Assembly (NCBI GenBank): GCA_026999335.1
Contig: JALTPW010000300.1
Location: 1 to 12,280 of the forward strand
DNA from: Chromatiales bacterium
Lineage (GTDB): Bacteria; Pseudomonadota; Gammaproteobacteria; SZUA-152
Length of the DNA: 12,280 nt
Reading direction: 5' to 3'
Shown here in pieces: positions 1 through 6,988 of this stretch. The notes below the pieces were generated by a model. That model was not told the origin of the DNA. It made no database searches and saw only the letters and a program-made list of their open reading frames with translations. The position numbers were made by a program, and so were the translations under genes. Positions within the stretch are counted from its first letter, which is position 1. Each line of letters opens with the position of its first letter.

Positions 1-27
1 TGGGGCAATAATGCATAATGAATAAGG

Positions 28-43
28 CTCTCCGTTACCCACA
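28..43. repeat. Terminal inverted repeat of the IS4-family remnant
   Basis: CTCTCCGTTACCCACA lies 2 bp beyond the stop codon (46-48, read on the minus strand) of the decayed transposase, where an IS50-like element would end. The same 16 bp recur exactly at 2221-2236. With one mismatch they recur inverted at 2414-2429, and there the match extends to 19 bp (28-46 against 2411-2429). The assignment as an IS end is inferred from position plus this recurrence. Confidence 0.8.
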
Positions 44-45
44 AA

Positions 46-690
46 TCAGAATACAATTTCTACACACTCAAGTGCATCTACATACTTATGCACGGCACGA
101 TAGACACGCCAAATATTCTTTATACCAGGATCACCTTTCCTTGCCAAAAAACCGCCTAACTGCGCCAGCATTTGACTGGTTTCTTTCAGCGAGGGTGACT
201 TTTAGGTGGTTTTGTCTTCTTGTTCATTAAGTAGATGGTTTTCCACTCTTTTTCTGAAAACAGTATGTCACAACGAATGTCTGGCCATTCGCGACTCTGC
301 ATAGTGACCGTATTAACAAGTCGGTATTAATGGATACACCTTGTTGGATCTTCTACCAATAAACAAAGTAGTTTCAATCTTTAACGGTATCCTTCAAGAG
401 TGCCTGGGTAGTATGTATACACCAAGCTATAATCATGCAGATGTCGATGCAATTCAGTAGCCGCTTATCTGTGTCTCTAGTGGTTCAATCTGGCACCCTG
501 TTTTAATACGTAAAAATAAATCTCAATTTCCCAGCCGGCACAATATCAGCCAATAATGGCTTCCGCTATTTCATAGCTTTCTACTGGCAGGCTGGTCAGT
601 AATATCCATTCTATTGCTGCTTCTCCCTTGGGTGGATGTCTATCCCGCGCATAAACGTTATAATCGTTTCTATGAGGAACAACGGAAGTA
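46..690 (-). pseudogene. Decayed IS4-family (IS50/Tn5-like) transposase, C-terminal part
   Basis: Reading the minus strand from about 690 down to 46 in pieces gives NVYARDRHPPKGEAAIEWIL, then LTSLPVESYEIAEAI, YCAGWEIEIYFYVLK, EWPDIRCDILFSEKEWKTIY and finally SQMLAQLGGFLARKG. These are the hallmarks of the C-terminal half of Tn5-like DDE transposases. The family's YREK signature (Y-2-R-3-E-6-K) is visible at 501-545 with Y, E and K kept and the R replaced by G. An in-frame TGA sits where a Trp codon is expected (546-548), further stops follow, and at least two frameshifts occur near 200-235. The N-terminal half with the first two catalytic Asp residues is absent, so the element is dead. The upstream boundary is approximate: homology fades above about 690, just before the acetyltransferase gene. 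Confidence 0.85.
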
Positions 691-806
691 CTTTCTACAG
701 GAGATTTACACCCTATCAATTTAGCCCATGTTGGGCGTACACCATTGAATCAGGCTGGCACTCATGCTTCGCGCAGCTACCCAAAATATTAGGACTCCAT
801 AAACAC

Positions 807-1283
807 ATGAAATATAGGGCAGCAGAAAAAAAAGATTTGGCAGATATAAAGGAAATTCTAGAGCAGAGCAATTTACCCACTGAGGATTGTGATAGCCATG
901 TAGATAATTTCATTGTCGCAGAACAGGAGAGGAAAATTATTGGGACAGGGGGAATTGAAATTTACGGTGCATTGGGATTGATACGTTCTATCGCAGTTAT
1001 TCCAGAATACAGAGGCAAAGGAATTAGCCGAAAAATACTCACTATTCTTGAAGGCGGGGCGTATGATAGAGGTGTAAATATATTATACTTATTGACGGAA
1101 ACGGCGGAAGAATATTTCAAAAATTTAGGTTTTTCCGTCAAAAACAGGTCAGAGACACCGGAGGCCATCGTCAACACAAAGCAATTTAGTAACTTGTGCC
1201 CGTCAACGGCAAAGGTCATGCGCCAAGACATTAACAAGAAACTGGAAAATAAAAGGCAGGTTAGTGACAGATCCAAAAACTAA
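807..1283 (+). CDS. arsN2: ArsN2-like GNAT N-acetyltransferase
   Basis: This is a 158-residue single-domain GNAT acetyltransferase that would transfer an acetyl group from acetyl-CoA to an amine. The acetyl-CoA pyrophosphate-binding motif is visible at residues 61-74 (SIAVIPEYRGKGIS, R69-G70-K71-G72). The stretches VAEQERKIIGTGGIEIYG, LYLLTETAEEYFKNLGF and the closing FSNLCPSTAKVM follow the pattern of arsenic-resistance acetyltransferases of the ArsN2 type. The open frame extends upstream to 636, but that part runs antisense through the transposase remnant. The ATG at 807 begins where the family begins and has AGGA at 791-794, a rather long spacing. The gene overlaps the next permease gene by 20 bp, implying translational coupling. 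No arsR, arsC or arsB is nearby, so the arsenic link rests on similarity alone and the substrate is unknown. Confidence 0.8.
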   Translation: MKYRAAEKKDLADIKEILEQSNLPTEDCDSHVDNFIVAEQERKIIGTGGIEIYGALGLIRSIAVIPEYRGKGISRKILTILEGGAYDRGVNILYLLTETAEEYFKNLGFSVKNRSETPEAIVNTKQFSNLCPSTAKVMRQDINKKLENKRQVSDRSKN

Positions 1284-2169
1284 TGCTCATGGATTAATGC
1301 TGTTAACGATAATACTGGCGGCAAGCTCGTTTCCCGTCGGCGCGGCAATAACCAATGAACTTCCCCCTGCGGTCATGATGTTTGTTCGGTTTTTGCTTGC
1401 TGCCATCTTATTTGCGCCGTATGTATTCATCAAAAATGGGCTTGTATTTCCCTCGTCTAAAAAAATTATTCATTACACTATCCTGAGTATTCCGTTAGTT
1501 GTATTTTTTTGGAGCATGTTTGAAAGCTTAAGATACACAAGCGTTACTAACACCGGAGCGCTATATACTTTAGTTCCTGCAATAACTGCGGTATATGCGT
1601 TATTTATCAATCGTGAAATCACTAATAAGTTCCGTTCATTGGGCTTATTTCTTGGAACATTGGGCGCACTTTGGATTGTTTTTCGAGGAGATTATGGCGC
1701 ACTAATTGGCCTTAAATTAAATTATGGTGATTTTATATTTATCTTAGGTTGCCTATTCCTTGGCCTCTACAATCCGCTGGTCAAAAAATTCTATAGTGGA
1801 GAACCTATGGAAATCATGACATTTTGGGTTCTTTTTTTGGGGTCAGGCTTGCTTTTAATTATATCAGCAGAGAGTATTTTGAGCATTGAGTGGCACAATA
1901 TCGAAAGGAATGTTTACGGAGGAATTTTGTATTTGTCATTATTCTCAACCTTAATTACTTTCTTTTTGTTGCAATTGTGTATCGTCAAAATAGGAGCCAC
2001 TAAAGTCGCTGCATATGGTTTTTTAACACCAATATTTGTGATTTTAATTAGCATTTCGGTTGGGATGGACGAATTTGAACTGATCACTTTGCCTGGAATG
2101 TTGCTGATAATTATAGCAATGTTTATAATCCAGAAAAAACCAAAATTAGAACTATCGAAAGGCACATAA
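1264..2169 (+). CDS. EamA/DMT-superfamily permease
   Basis: This 301-residue polytopic inner-membrane protein has about ten hydrophobic segments in two repeated EamA halves (about residues 10-140 and 155-290). Typical DMT features include the N-terminal ASSFPVGAA stretch, PPAVMMFVRFLLAAILFAP, ESLRYTSVTNTGALYTLVPA at the end of the first half, and KIGATKVAAYGFLTPIF in the second. The chosen start is GTG at 1264, inside the end of the acetyltransferase gene, preceded by AAAGGCAGG; the overlap favours coupled translation. DMT permeases of this size export or import small metabolites or drugs. The pairing with an acetyltransferase suggests joint detoxification (acetylate, then export), which is inference. 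The substrate cannot be read from the sequence. The gene is AT-rich like its partner, unlike the genes after 3510. Confidence 0.88.
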   Translation: MTDPKTNAHGLMLLTIILAASSFPVGAAITNELPPAVMMFVRFLLAAILFAPYVFIKNGLVFPSSKKIIHYTILSIPLVVFFWSMFESLRYTSVTNTGALYTLVPAITAVYALFINREITNKFRSLGLFLGTLGALWIVFRGDYGALIGLKLNYGDFIFILGCLFLGLYNPLVKKFYSGEPMEIMTFWVLFLGSGLLLIISAESILSIEWHNIERNVYGGILYLSLFSTLITFFLLQLCIVKIGATKVAAYGFLTPIFVILISISVGMDEFELITLPGMLLIIIAMFIIQKKPKLELSKGT

Positions 2170-2171
2170 CC

Positions 2172-2210
2172 GGGTAGTCGGGGGTATCTAACCGCCACCC
2201 CCAGCCCACC
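2172..2210 (+). repeat. GTAG-headed imperfect palindrome (REP-like) after the permease gene
   Basis: GGGGGT (2180-2185) and ACCCCC (2197-2202) form a perfect 6-bp stem with an 11-nt loop, preceded by GTAG at 2174-2177. RAYT-associated REP elements are characteristically a GTAG tetranucleotide followed by an imperfect hairpin, and a RAYT fragment begins 285 bp downstream. No T-tract follows, so it is not a classical intrinsic terminator. A REP identity is inferred; only one such copy is visible in the window. Confidence 0.4.
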
Positions 2211-2211
2211 A

Positions 2212-2220
2212 CGATGAACG
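2212..2220. repeat. Target-site duplication, left copy (CGATGAACG)
   Basis: CGATGAACG directly abuts the left terminal repeat of the 209-bp element and recurs identically at 2430-2438 directly after its right terminal repeat. The pair marks the insertion site; removing the element and one copy restores a continuous sequence. Confidence 0.88.
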
Positions 2221-2429
2221 CTCTCCGTTACCCACATCTTTTTGAGTCATATCAATATATTATAAATTTTCTGCTATTTATTAGGCTAAACCGATAGTGG
2301 TTTTATGTGTATATGATCCAACATTGCCGATGATGAAACCGTATTTACAACGAAATGGCCTAATTATTCACATAATACTTCAATATTTACAATAAATTGT
2401 GGCGGTAAATATTTGTGGGTAATGGAGAG
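2221..2429. mobile_element. 209-bp MITE of the IS4-family element, with 9-bp target duplication
   Basis: The element starts CTCTCCGTTACCCACA (2221-2236) and ends TGTGGGTAATGGAGAG (2414-2429), terminal inverted repeats that match in 15 of 16 positions. It is flanked by perfect direct repeats CGATGAACG at 2212-2220 and 2430-2438, a 9-bp target-site duplication as expected for IS50-type IS4 elements. The interior is AT-rich and has no credible gene. The same terminus borders the decayed transposase at 28-43, so this element was most likely mobilised in trans by a relative of that IS. The perfect duplication and nearly perfect repeats suggest insertion more recent than the decay of the transposase. 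Confidence 0.88.
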
Positions 2430-2438
2430 CGATGAACG
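2430..2438. repeat. Target-site duplication, right copy (CGATGAACG)
   Basis: Identical to 2212-2220 and directly adjacent to the right terminal repeat of the MITE. Confidence 0.88.
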
Positions 2439-2494
2439 TCATACAGCCAGTTTTCCCATTGCTGCACCCGCACAAGTAATATAGGCTAAACTCT

Positions 2495-2704
2495 ATGACA
2501 AGATCCCTCCGCATTGAATTTCCCGACGCCCTCTACCATCTGACTGCACGAGGTGATCGGCAAGAGTCGATCTTTAAAGATGACGAAGATCACCTGATAT
2601 TTCTGCGTATACTGGCGAAATTTTGGTGCAATCTCCGCGTTGCGGCTCTTGACAAAAAAACCACCCTTGGCGACGAGCCGTGCCTTGATCCGAACCATTC
2701 TTGA
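2495..2704 (+). pseudogene. Truncated REP-associated tyrosine transposase (RAYT, IS200-like Y1)
   Basis: The first 43 or so residues (MTRSLRIEFPDALYHLTARG then DRQESIFKDDEDHLIFLRIL) match the strongly conserved N-terminus of RAYT/Y1 transposases. Family members are usually over 200 residues. Here homology stops near 2623 and the frame runs through unrelated sequence to a stop at 2704. The HUH metal-binding motif and the catalytic tyrosine are both missing, so the product cannot be an active nuclease. RAYTs act on REP palindromes; several REP-like repeats in this window (2172-2210, 3366-3417, 9361-9572) could be relics of its activity, although no direct link is proven. The sequence from about 2624 to 2716 is unassigned. 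Confidence 0.82.
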
Positions 2705-2763
2705 AACCCTGAACACGATATATATTGTTGCCGGGTTAACAAAACAACCAATGAGATTATTTT

Positions 2764-3291
2764 GTGGATCCTTCAGCCTATAAGAAGCGCATTAAAGAAA
2801 CACATCGTATGCTGGGCATACCTGAGTCGTACGCAACTGATTATGCCTTGCCACTTCACATTGAAGAGCAGGACTTAGTTGATATAGGCAAAGATATCTA
2901 TGGTAGACCTCAACTATTGTTTTCAAAAATAGCAAACCAATGGTATGAAATGCGAGATTTTGCAAAGAAAGATAATGTTGACTTATGCATTGTTTCTGCA
3001 TTTCGAAGCGTTGAATATCAAGCCAATATCATTCTCAGAAAAATGGAAAACAATTTAAAATTGTCTGATATTTTAAGGTTCAGTGCCGCCCCAGGTTACA
3101 GCGAACACCATACAGGGTGTGCACTGGATCTGACAACAACAGATATCGATGACCTCTGTGAAAATTTCGATCAAACCATCGCATTTGAGTGGCTACAACA
3201 GCATGGGATAAATTATGGTTTCAGTCTTTCTTATCCAAAAAACATTACCCACAAAATTGCCTATGAGCCATGGCATTGGGCTTGCTTGTAA
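2764..3291 (+). CDS. VanY-like D-alanyl-D-alanine carboxypeptidase (peptidase M15B)
   Basis: This is a 175-residue zinc peptidase of the LAS/M15B type. The metal motif SxHxxGxAxD appears at residues 113-122 (SEHHTGCALD: H115, D122). The EPWHW motif at 168-172 supplies catalytic E168 and the third zinc ligand H171. The substrate-side SAFRS motif lies at 78-82. Members trim D-Ala or related residues from peptidoglycan stem peptides. No signal peptide or membrane anchor is visible, so it would act on cytoplasmic precursors or fragments unless exported another way. The protein ends only three residues after EPWHW; relatives often continue further, so a small C-terminal loss is possible. The start is GTG at 2764, since the next ATG (2809) would cut into the conserved LGIP region. 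The gene is AT-rich and sits next to mobile-element scars, in keeping with an acquired gene. Confidence 0.85.
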   Translation: MDPSAYKKRIKETHRMLGIPESYATDYALPLHIEEQDLVDIGKDIYGRPQLLFSKIANQWYEMRDFAKKDNVDLCIVSAFRSVEYQANIILRKMENNLKLSDILRFSAAPGYSEHHTGCALDLTTTDIDDLCENFDQTIAFEWLQQHGINYGFSLSYPKNITHKIAYEPWHWACL

Positions 3292-3365
3292 GCCGCCACA
3301 GCAGCAGTGTACGGGATTTCAAGTACTCTGAATTTCGGCTAAAAACCGGCCGGAATGACGATAAT

Positions 3366-3415
3366 CGCCTACCAAAAATAGGCGCTTTTCTTAAAGAACC
3401 TACTTTTGGTAGGCG
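3366..3415. repeat. Inverted repeat between convergent genes (17-bp arms)
   Basis: CGCCTACCAAAAATAGG (3366-3382) pairs with CCTACTTTTGGTAGGCG (3399-3415) with one mismatch and a 16-nt loop. The left arm can also fold alone (CGCCTA 3366-3371 with TAGGCG 3379-3384). It lies between the 3' ends of the peptidase and glk genes, a common place for REP/BIME-type repeats and bidirectional terminators. Related sequence recurs at 9361-9385, 9507-9540 and 9548-9572. No other feature is seen in 3292-3511. Confidence 0.75.
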
Positions 3416-3417
3416 AG
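3384..3417 (+). repeat. Dispersed repeat, copy A
   Basis: This 34-bp stretch (starting GCTTTTCTTAAAG and ending TTTTGGTAGGCGAG) matches the reverse complement of 9507-9540 with only a few differences and a single-base gap. The two copies lie about 6 kb apart in opposite orientation, which shows a dispersed family rather than a local hairpin alone. Function is unknown; a REP-like nature is inferred from the GTAG core. Confidence 0.7.
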
Positions 3418-3511
3418 CTGCGGGACATTCGACCTGAAGAGATTGAACTCAAACCTTAGACCCACAATTTTTCAGTAAATCATGGGGTGATTGTAGGGGG
3501 ACAATGCCTCG

Positions 3512-4492
3512 CTACGGGGAAAGTCGCGCAGCCACTTCAGCTGCGCCCTGAAGCCCAACCCGGGGATTCATGACCAGATAGACCGGATACTGTGCCACCA
3601 ACTCGCCCATCTTGCCCTTGTCGCAGAAAGCAGCCATAAACACTCCGCTACTCAGACGCTCGGCCATGCGCGGAGCAATGCCACCGGCAATGTAGACACC
3701 ACCGGCCGCCAAACAGGTGAGGGCCAGATTGCCGGCCTGTGCACCGTAGATTTTTATGAACATGTCCAGCGTCTGTGCAGCCAAACCATCCCCCTGCTCT
3801 GCGGCTTGCGAAATGACGACGGCACCCTCACCACGATCCAACGCGGCAAGCAACGGGGCTGATGCCTGTCTGACACACCGTGCGGCATGAAAACGATAAA
3901 TAGTCTCCAGCCCCGGCCCCGAAACGATATGTTCATAGCTGACCCGTGGCTGGCATTCGCTAAGCCAAGCCAACAGCGCCCGTTGATGTTCGTCGGTGGG
4001 TGCGAAATCCACATGCCCACCCTCTGAGGGCAACACCTCGTAGTGATCCTCGGCCCACACCAGGATGCCTTCACCCAGCCCGGTACCGGCGCCGATCAGC
4101 GCCCGCGGCGCACCGGCGCGCGCTTGCCCCACCTGCAACACCTTCAGGTCACCGTCAACAAGCGTCGCCAAGCCGTAGCCCACGGCCTGAAAATCGTTGA
4201 TGAGTTGCAGGTGGGGAATGCCAAAGCGAACCGCCAGCGCATCGGCATCCAGCTGCCAGGGCAGGTTGGTGACACGAGCCAGATGTCCGTCCACCGGGCC
4301 GGCGACGCCGATACAGCCAGCGCGCACGCCCCCTACCCCCTCGTGGGCAAGTTGCTCGAAAAAAACCGCCAGCAACGCATCGAAAGTATCGAATGCCGTA
4401 CTGTCGAATCGTCGCTCGAACAATACGTCATCGGCTTCTTTCAGCTGCAACAGGGTCTTGGTTCCACCAATGTCTCCGGCCAGTATGGGCAT
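3512..4492 (-). CDS. glk: Glucokinase (bacterial Glk family)
   Basis: The 326-residue cytoplasmic glucokinase phosphorylates glucose with ATP to glucose 6-phosphate. The first phosphate loop is GDIGGTK (residues 6-12), the sugar-binding and catalytic region LINDF carries D100, and the second phosphate loop is GAGTGLGEG (134-142). Further sugar ligands appear as E157 and H160 in SEGGH and E187 in YEHI, followed by AGGVYIAGGIAPRM near 263-276. These residues fall at the numbers known for E. coli Glk, and the length also fits. An ATG eight codons upstream (4516) directly abuts the kinase stop codon. The ATG at 4492 is preferred because GGAG lies 8 nt before it and the domain starts there. The stop of the histidine kinase gene is 25 bp upstream, so the two are probably cotranscribed. 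Confidence 0.95.
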   Translation of the reverse strand: MPILAGDIGGTKTLLQLKEADDVLFERRFDSTAFDTFDALLAVFFEQLAHEGVGGVRAGCIGVAGPVDGHLARVTNLPWQLDADALAVRFGIPHLQLINDFQAVGYGLATLVDGDLKVLQVGQARAGAPRALIGAGTGLGEGILVWAEDHYEVLPSEGGHVDFAPTDEHQRALLAWLSECQPRVSYEHIVSGPGLETIYRFHAARCVRQASAPLLAALDRGEGAVVISQAAEQGDGLAAQTLDMFIKIYGAQAGNLALTCLAAGGVYIAGGIAPRMAERLSSGVFMAAFCDKGKMGELVAQYPVYLVMNPRVGLQGAAEVAARLSP

Positions 4493-4516
4493 ACCCTTCT
4501 CTCCGCAGATTGTCAT

Positions 4517-6919
4517 CTATTGTTCTGATGCCGATCCGGAATCCGGTAGTGCCAGGTCGTCATGTTCGCGTACACAGCGGTTGATAATGCCGTAGAGGCG
4601 CAGTTTGTCGATGGGCTTGGACATGTAACCAGCGGCGCCCAGCGCCTCTGCCATGGTACGTTCTTCCACCAAGGTCACCATCACAACCGGAATATCACGC
4701 AGGCGGGGCGCCAGCTTGAGTGCGCGCAATACCGCCCAGCCATCCATGCCCGGCATCATGACATCGAGGGTAATGACATCCGGCAGCAACTCCTGTGCCA
4801 GGGTCAGGCCATCGACACCACTGGCGGCCGTCTTTACCTCAAAACCCTTCAATGACAGAAAATGCGACATGATATGCAGTGTCGCCAGGTCGTCATCAAT
4901 CACCAGCACCCGGCTGATATGCTTGCGTCGCTCATGCTGATTGTCATTACGTTTTCCGGCCAGACGCAGGCTCGAGGCGGTAATACCGTCTCTCGGCGTG
5001 TCATCACCGGCAGCGAACAGTTGATCATCGCGAGGGGCTCTTAGCGGAAGCATAACTGTAAATGTTGACCCGCTGGCTTGCTCGCTAACAACGTGAATCC
5101 CACCTCCCATCAACTGACAAAAATGCTGGGCAATGGCGAGTCCCAGACCGGTACCGCCGTATTTACGCGTGGTACTCGAATCCGCCTGATTGAAGGCTTC
5201 AAAAATCTTCTCCAGTTGCCCTGAGGGCATACCGATGCCGGTGTCGCTGACAGAAAAGAATACCTGTCCGGAAACATCCGTTCGGCCACCACTCGACTCA
5301 CTCCAGACACTGACCTCGATTGCACCATTATGGGTAAATTTACAGGCATTACTCAATAGGTTGAACAGAATCTGCCGCAACTTGGTGACATCGGCATACA
5401 TGATGGTGACATTATCGGCACAGCGCACACTCAGCCGGTTGCCATTTTTGTCGATCAGTGGCTGAATCGTATCGGCGACGTCATTGACCAGATCAGAAAT
5501 GCTAAACCATTCCTCGAACAGCTGCATTTTACCGGCTTCGATCTTGGACAGGTCAAGCACGTCATTAATCAGGCTCAGCAGATGTTGACCGGCGGTGTGT
5601 ACACGACACAGATCCTCCGCCAGCCGACCCTCTCCGCGCTGCCGGGCATTGTCCATCAGCAGTTCGCTGTAGCCAATCACTGCATTCAGCGGGGTACGCA
5701 GCTCATGGCTCATATTGGCCAAAAACTGGCTCTTGGAGTGACTCGCCTCCAAGGCTGCGTCGCGGGCCAGGGCCAGATCCAGAGTACGTTGCTGAACCAG
5801 CTCTTCCAACTGACCCTTGTGACGCTGCAATGCCTGCTGTGCCTGCTCACGCTCATGAATTTCCGACTGCAACTCGTACTGTCGCGCCAGCAACATGTCA
5901 TAAAGCGACTTCAGTTCGTCGGTCATCTCATTGAAGCCATGCGCCAGCAGACGCACCTCGACATTACCTTCCTCGACAATCTTCTGTCCCAACTGCATCC
6001 TGTCGCGACGGATGTTACACAGCTGTTCACCCAGGCGCTGCAACGGCACCAGTGCATTCTGGTTCAAGGTGTACAGCATCAGCATCGCCAGCAACAGTCC
6101 AAGCAGTGTAACGGCAACAATCAGCGAATTGCGTGTCATCTCCAGACGCGATTCAAAGGCGGAAATATCCTGTGCCAGTGATACCGTTAGCGCCTCCTCC
6201 CCAGCCACAGTGACCAGCGTGAAGCTGGCGACGGCCCCCTGCCGCTGCGCATCGGCAGGCCAGAGGCTGGAGGTATAGGCAGCCGAACCATCGGCATGGG
6301 TAATCCGTACCGGCATGCCCAGATCGCTCTCCAGCGTCTGCAGACTGAACACCGGATCCACAACGATCTCAAGATAACCACCAATCTTCAGCCCGCCTAT
6401 CGGCATCAACATGCTGAACTGTGCCCGCCCCACCTGCAAACACAATTCAGTCATACTCTTCAGACGCGACGCCCCCTGCCGCGACACCGCCCGTCGCCGC
6501 AAATCATTACATGTCACCGGCCTATCCAGCCCATCAGCCATGCCCCCGGTAACAAGATTAAAATCCAGGTCATAAACAGCCATGTACTGGGGCCGCAGAA
6601 TACCGGCGGTCACAAAATACTGATGGAATTGGGAGGCAAGACGGCGCTGTAGTGCCGTCACATCAAGGGCTTGAAACTCGCGCCGAAAGCCTGCATCTTC
6701 TTGCAGGGACTGGCCCATGCTGTGCACGACCCGTCCCATATCATCAAGGACTTCATCGACCTGCAACCCAATCACCTGCTCAATCGCCGCGCGCTGACTG
6801 TCGATGGCAAACTGACGGTAAATTTCCGTCGCCAGTACCGCCAGCACGATGCTGAGTGCCCCCATGGCGAAAATGCTGAAAGCAGCATTGAAGCGCAGCG
6901 AGTGATGATTGAAAATCAT
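4517..6919 (-). CDS. Membrane-bound hybrid sensor histidine kinase with receiver domain
   Basis: This 800-residue sensor kinase begins with a transmembrane helix (about 13-33), then a periplasmic sensor region (about 35-262), a second helix (about 265-286), a HAMP-like linker (about 287-345) and a coiled coil (345-395). The HisKA domain carries the phosphorylated H405 in SHELRTP. The ATPase domain shows the N box FNLLSNACKF (519-528), SDTGIGM (558-564) and GGTGLGLAI (588-596). The C-terminal receiver domain (about 669-785) has acidic residues D675-D677, the phosphate acceptor D719, T749 and K768. No Hpt domain is present, so phosphate must pass to an external Hpt protein or regulator. The ATG at 6919 follows AGAGGGC. 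The sensor region was not recognised as a named domain. The gene is directly followed by glk, hinting at carbon-status sensing, but that is inference. Confidence 0.93.
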   Translation of the reverse strand: MIFNHHSLRFNAAFSIFAMGALSIVLAVLATEIYRQFAIDSQRAAIEQVIGLQVDEVLDDMGRVVHSMGQSLQEDAGFRREFQALDVTALQRRLASQFHQYFVTAGILRPQYMAVYDLDFNLVTGGMADGLDRPVTCNDLRRRAVSRQGASRLKSMTELCLQVGRAQFSMLMPIGGLKIGGYLEIVVDPVFSLQTLESDLGMPVRITHADGSAAYTSSLWPADAQRQGAVASFTLVTVAGEEALTVSLAQDISAFESRLEMTRNSLIVAVTLLGLLLAMLMLYTLNQNALVPLQRLGEQLCNIRRDRMQLGQKIVEEGNVEVRLLAHGFNEMTDELKSLYDMLLARQYELQSEIHEREQAQQALQRHKGQLEELVQQRTLDLALARDAALEASHSKSQFLANMSHELRTPLNAVIGYSELLMDNARQRGEGRLAEDLCRVHTAGQHLLSLINDVLDLSKIEAGKMQLFEEWFSISDLVNDVADTIQPLIDKNGNRLSVRCADNVTIMYADVTKLRQILFNLLSNACKFTHNGAIEVSVWSESSGGRTDVSGQVFFSVSDTGIGMPSGQLEKIFEAFNQADSSTTRKYGGTGLGLAIAQHFCQLMGGGIHVVSEQASGSTFTVMLPLRAPRDDQLFAAGDDTPRDGITASSLRLAGKRNDNQHERRKHISRVLVIDDDLATLHIMSHFLSLKGFEVKTAASGVDGLTLAQELLPDVITLDVMMPGMDGWAVLRALKLAPRLRDIPVVMVTLVEERTMAEALGAAGYMSKPIDKLRLYGIINRCVREHDDLALPDSGSASEQ

Positions 6920-6988
6920 GCCCTCTGCCCTGTGATCATGGGAATAATCCTAAATTAATCAGCTGAATCGTTGCGAGAGCAACTAGTG

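Noticed and set aside
18..230. Plus-strand frame of 70 codons
   Set aside because: It is antisense to the recognisable C-terminus of the IS4-family transposase relic.
636..806. N-terminal extension of the acetyltransferase from an ATG at 636
   Set aside because: The GNAT family begins at the ATG at 807, and the extension translates sequence that is antisense transposase relic.
2172..2210. Integron attC site after the permease gene
   Set aside because: A GTTRRRY core and matching RYYYAAC partner at attC-like spacing were not found, and the hairpin is better described as REP-like.
28..2429. Composite-transposon reading: terminal repeats at 28-43 and 2414-2429 carrying the acetyltransferase-permease pair as cargo
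   Set aside because: The base pairs left of 28 (TGAATAAGG) do not match the CGATGAACG right of 2429, whereas 2212-2220 does. The right-hand repeat belongs to the independent 209-bp MITE.
2486..2716. Minus-strand frame of 76 codons overlapping the RAYT relic
   Set aside because: Most of it is antisense to conserved RAYT residues; the part beyond the relic (2624-2716) has no recognisable family.
3292..3511. CRISPR-like or tandem repeats in the spacer
   Set aside because: The repeats form one inverted pair plus a distant copy, with no regular spacing and no spacers.
5582..6181. Plus-strand frame of 199 codons
   Set aside because: It is antisense to the coiled-coil and HAMP-like part of the histidine kinase.
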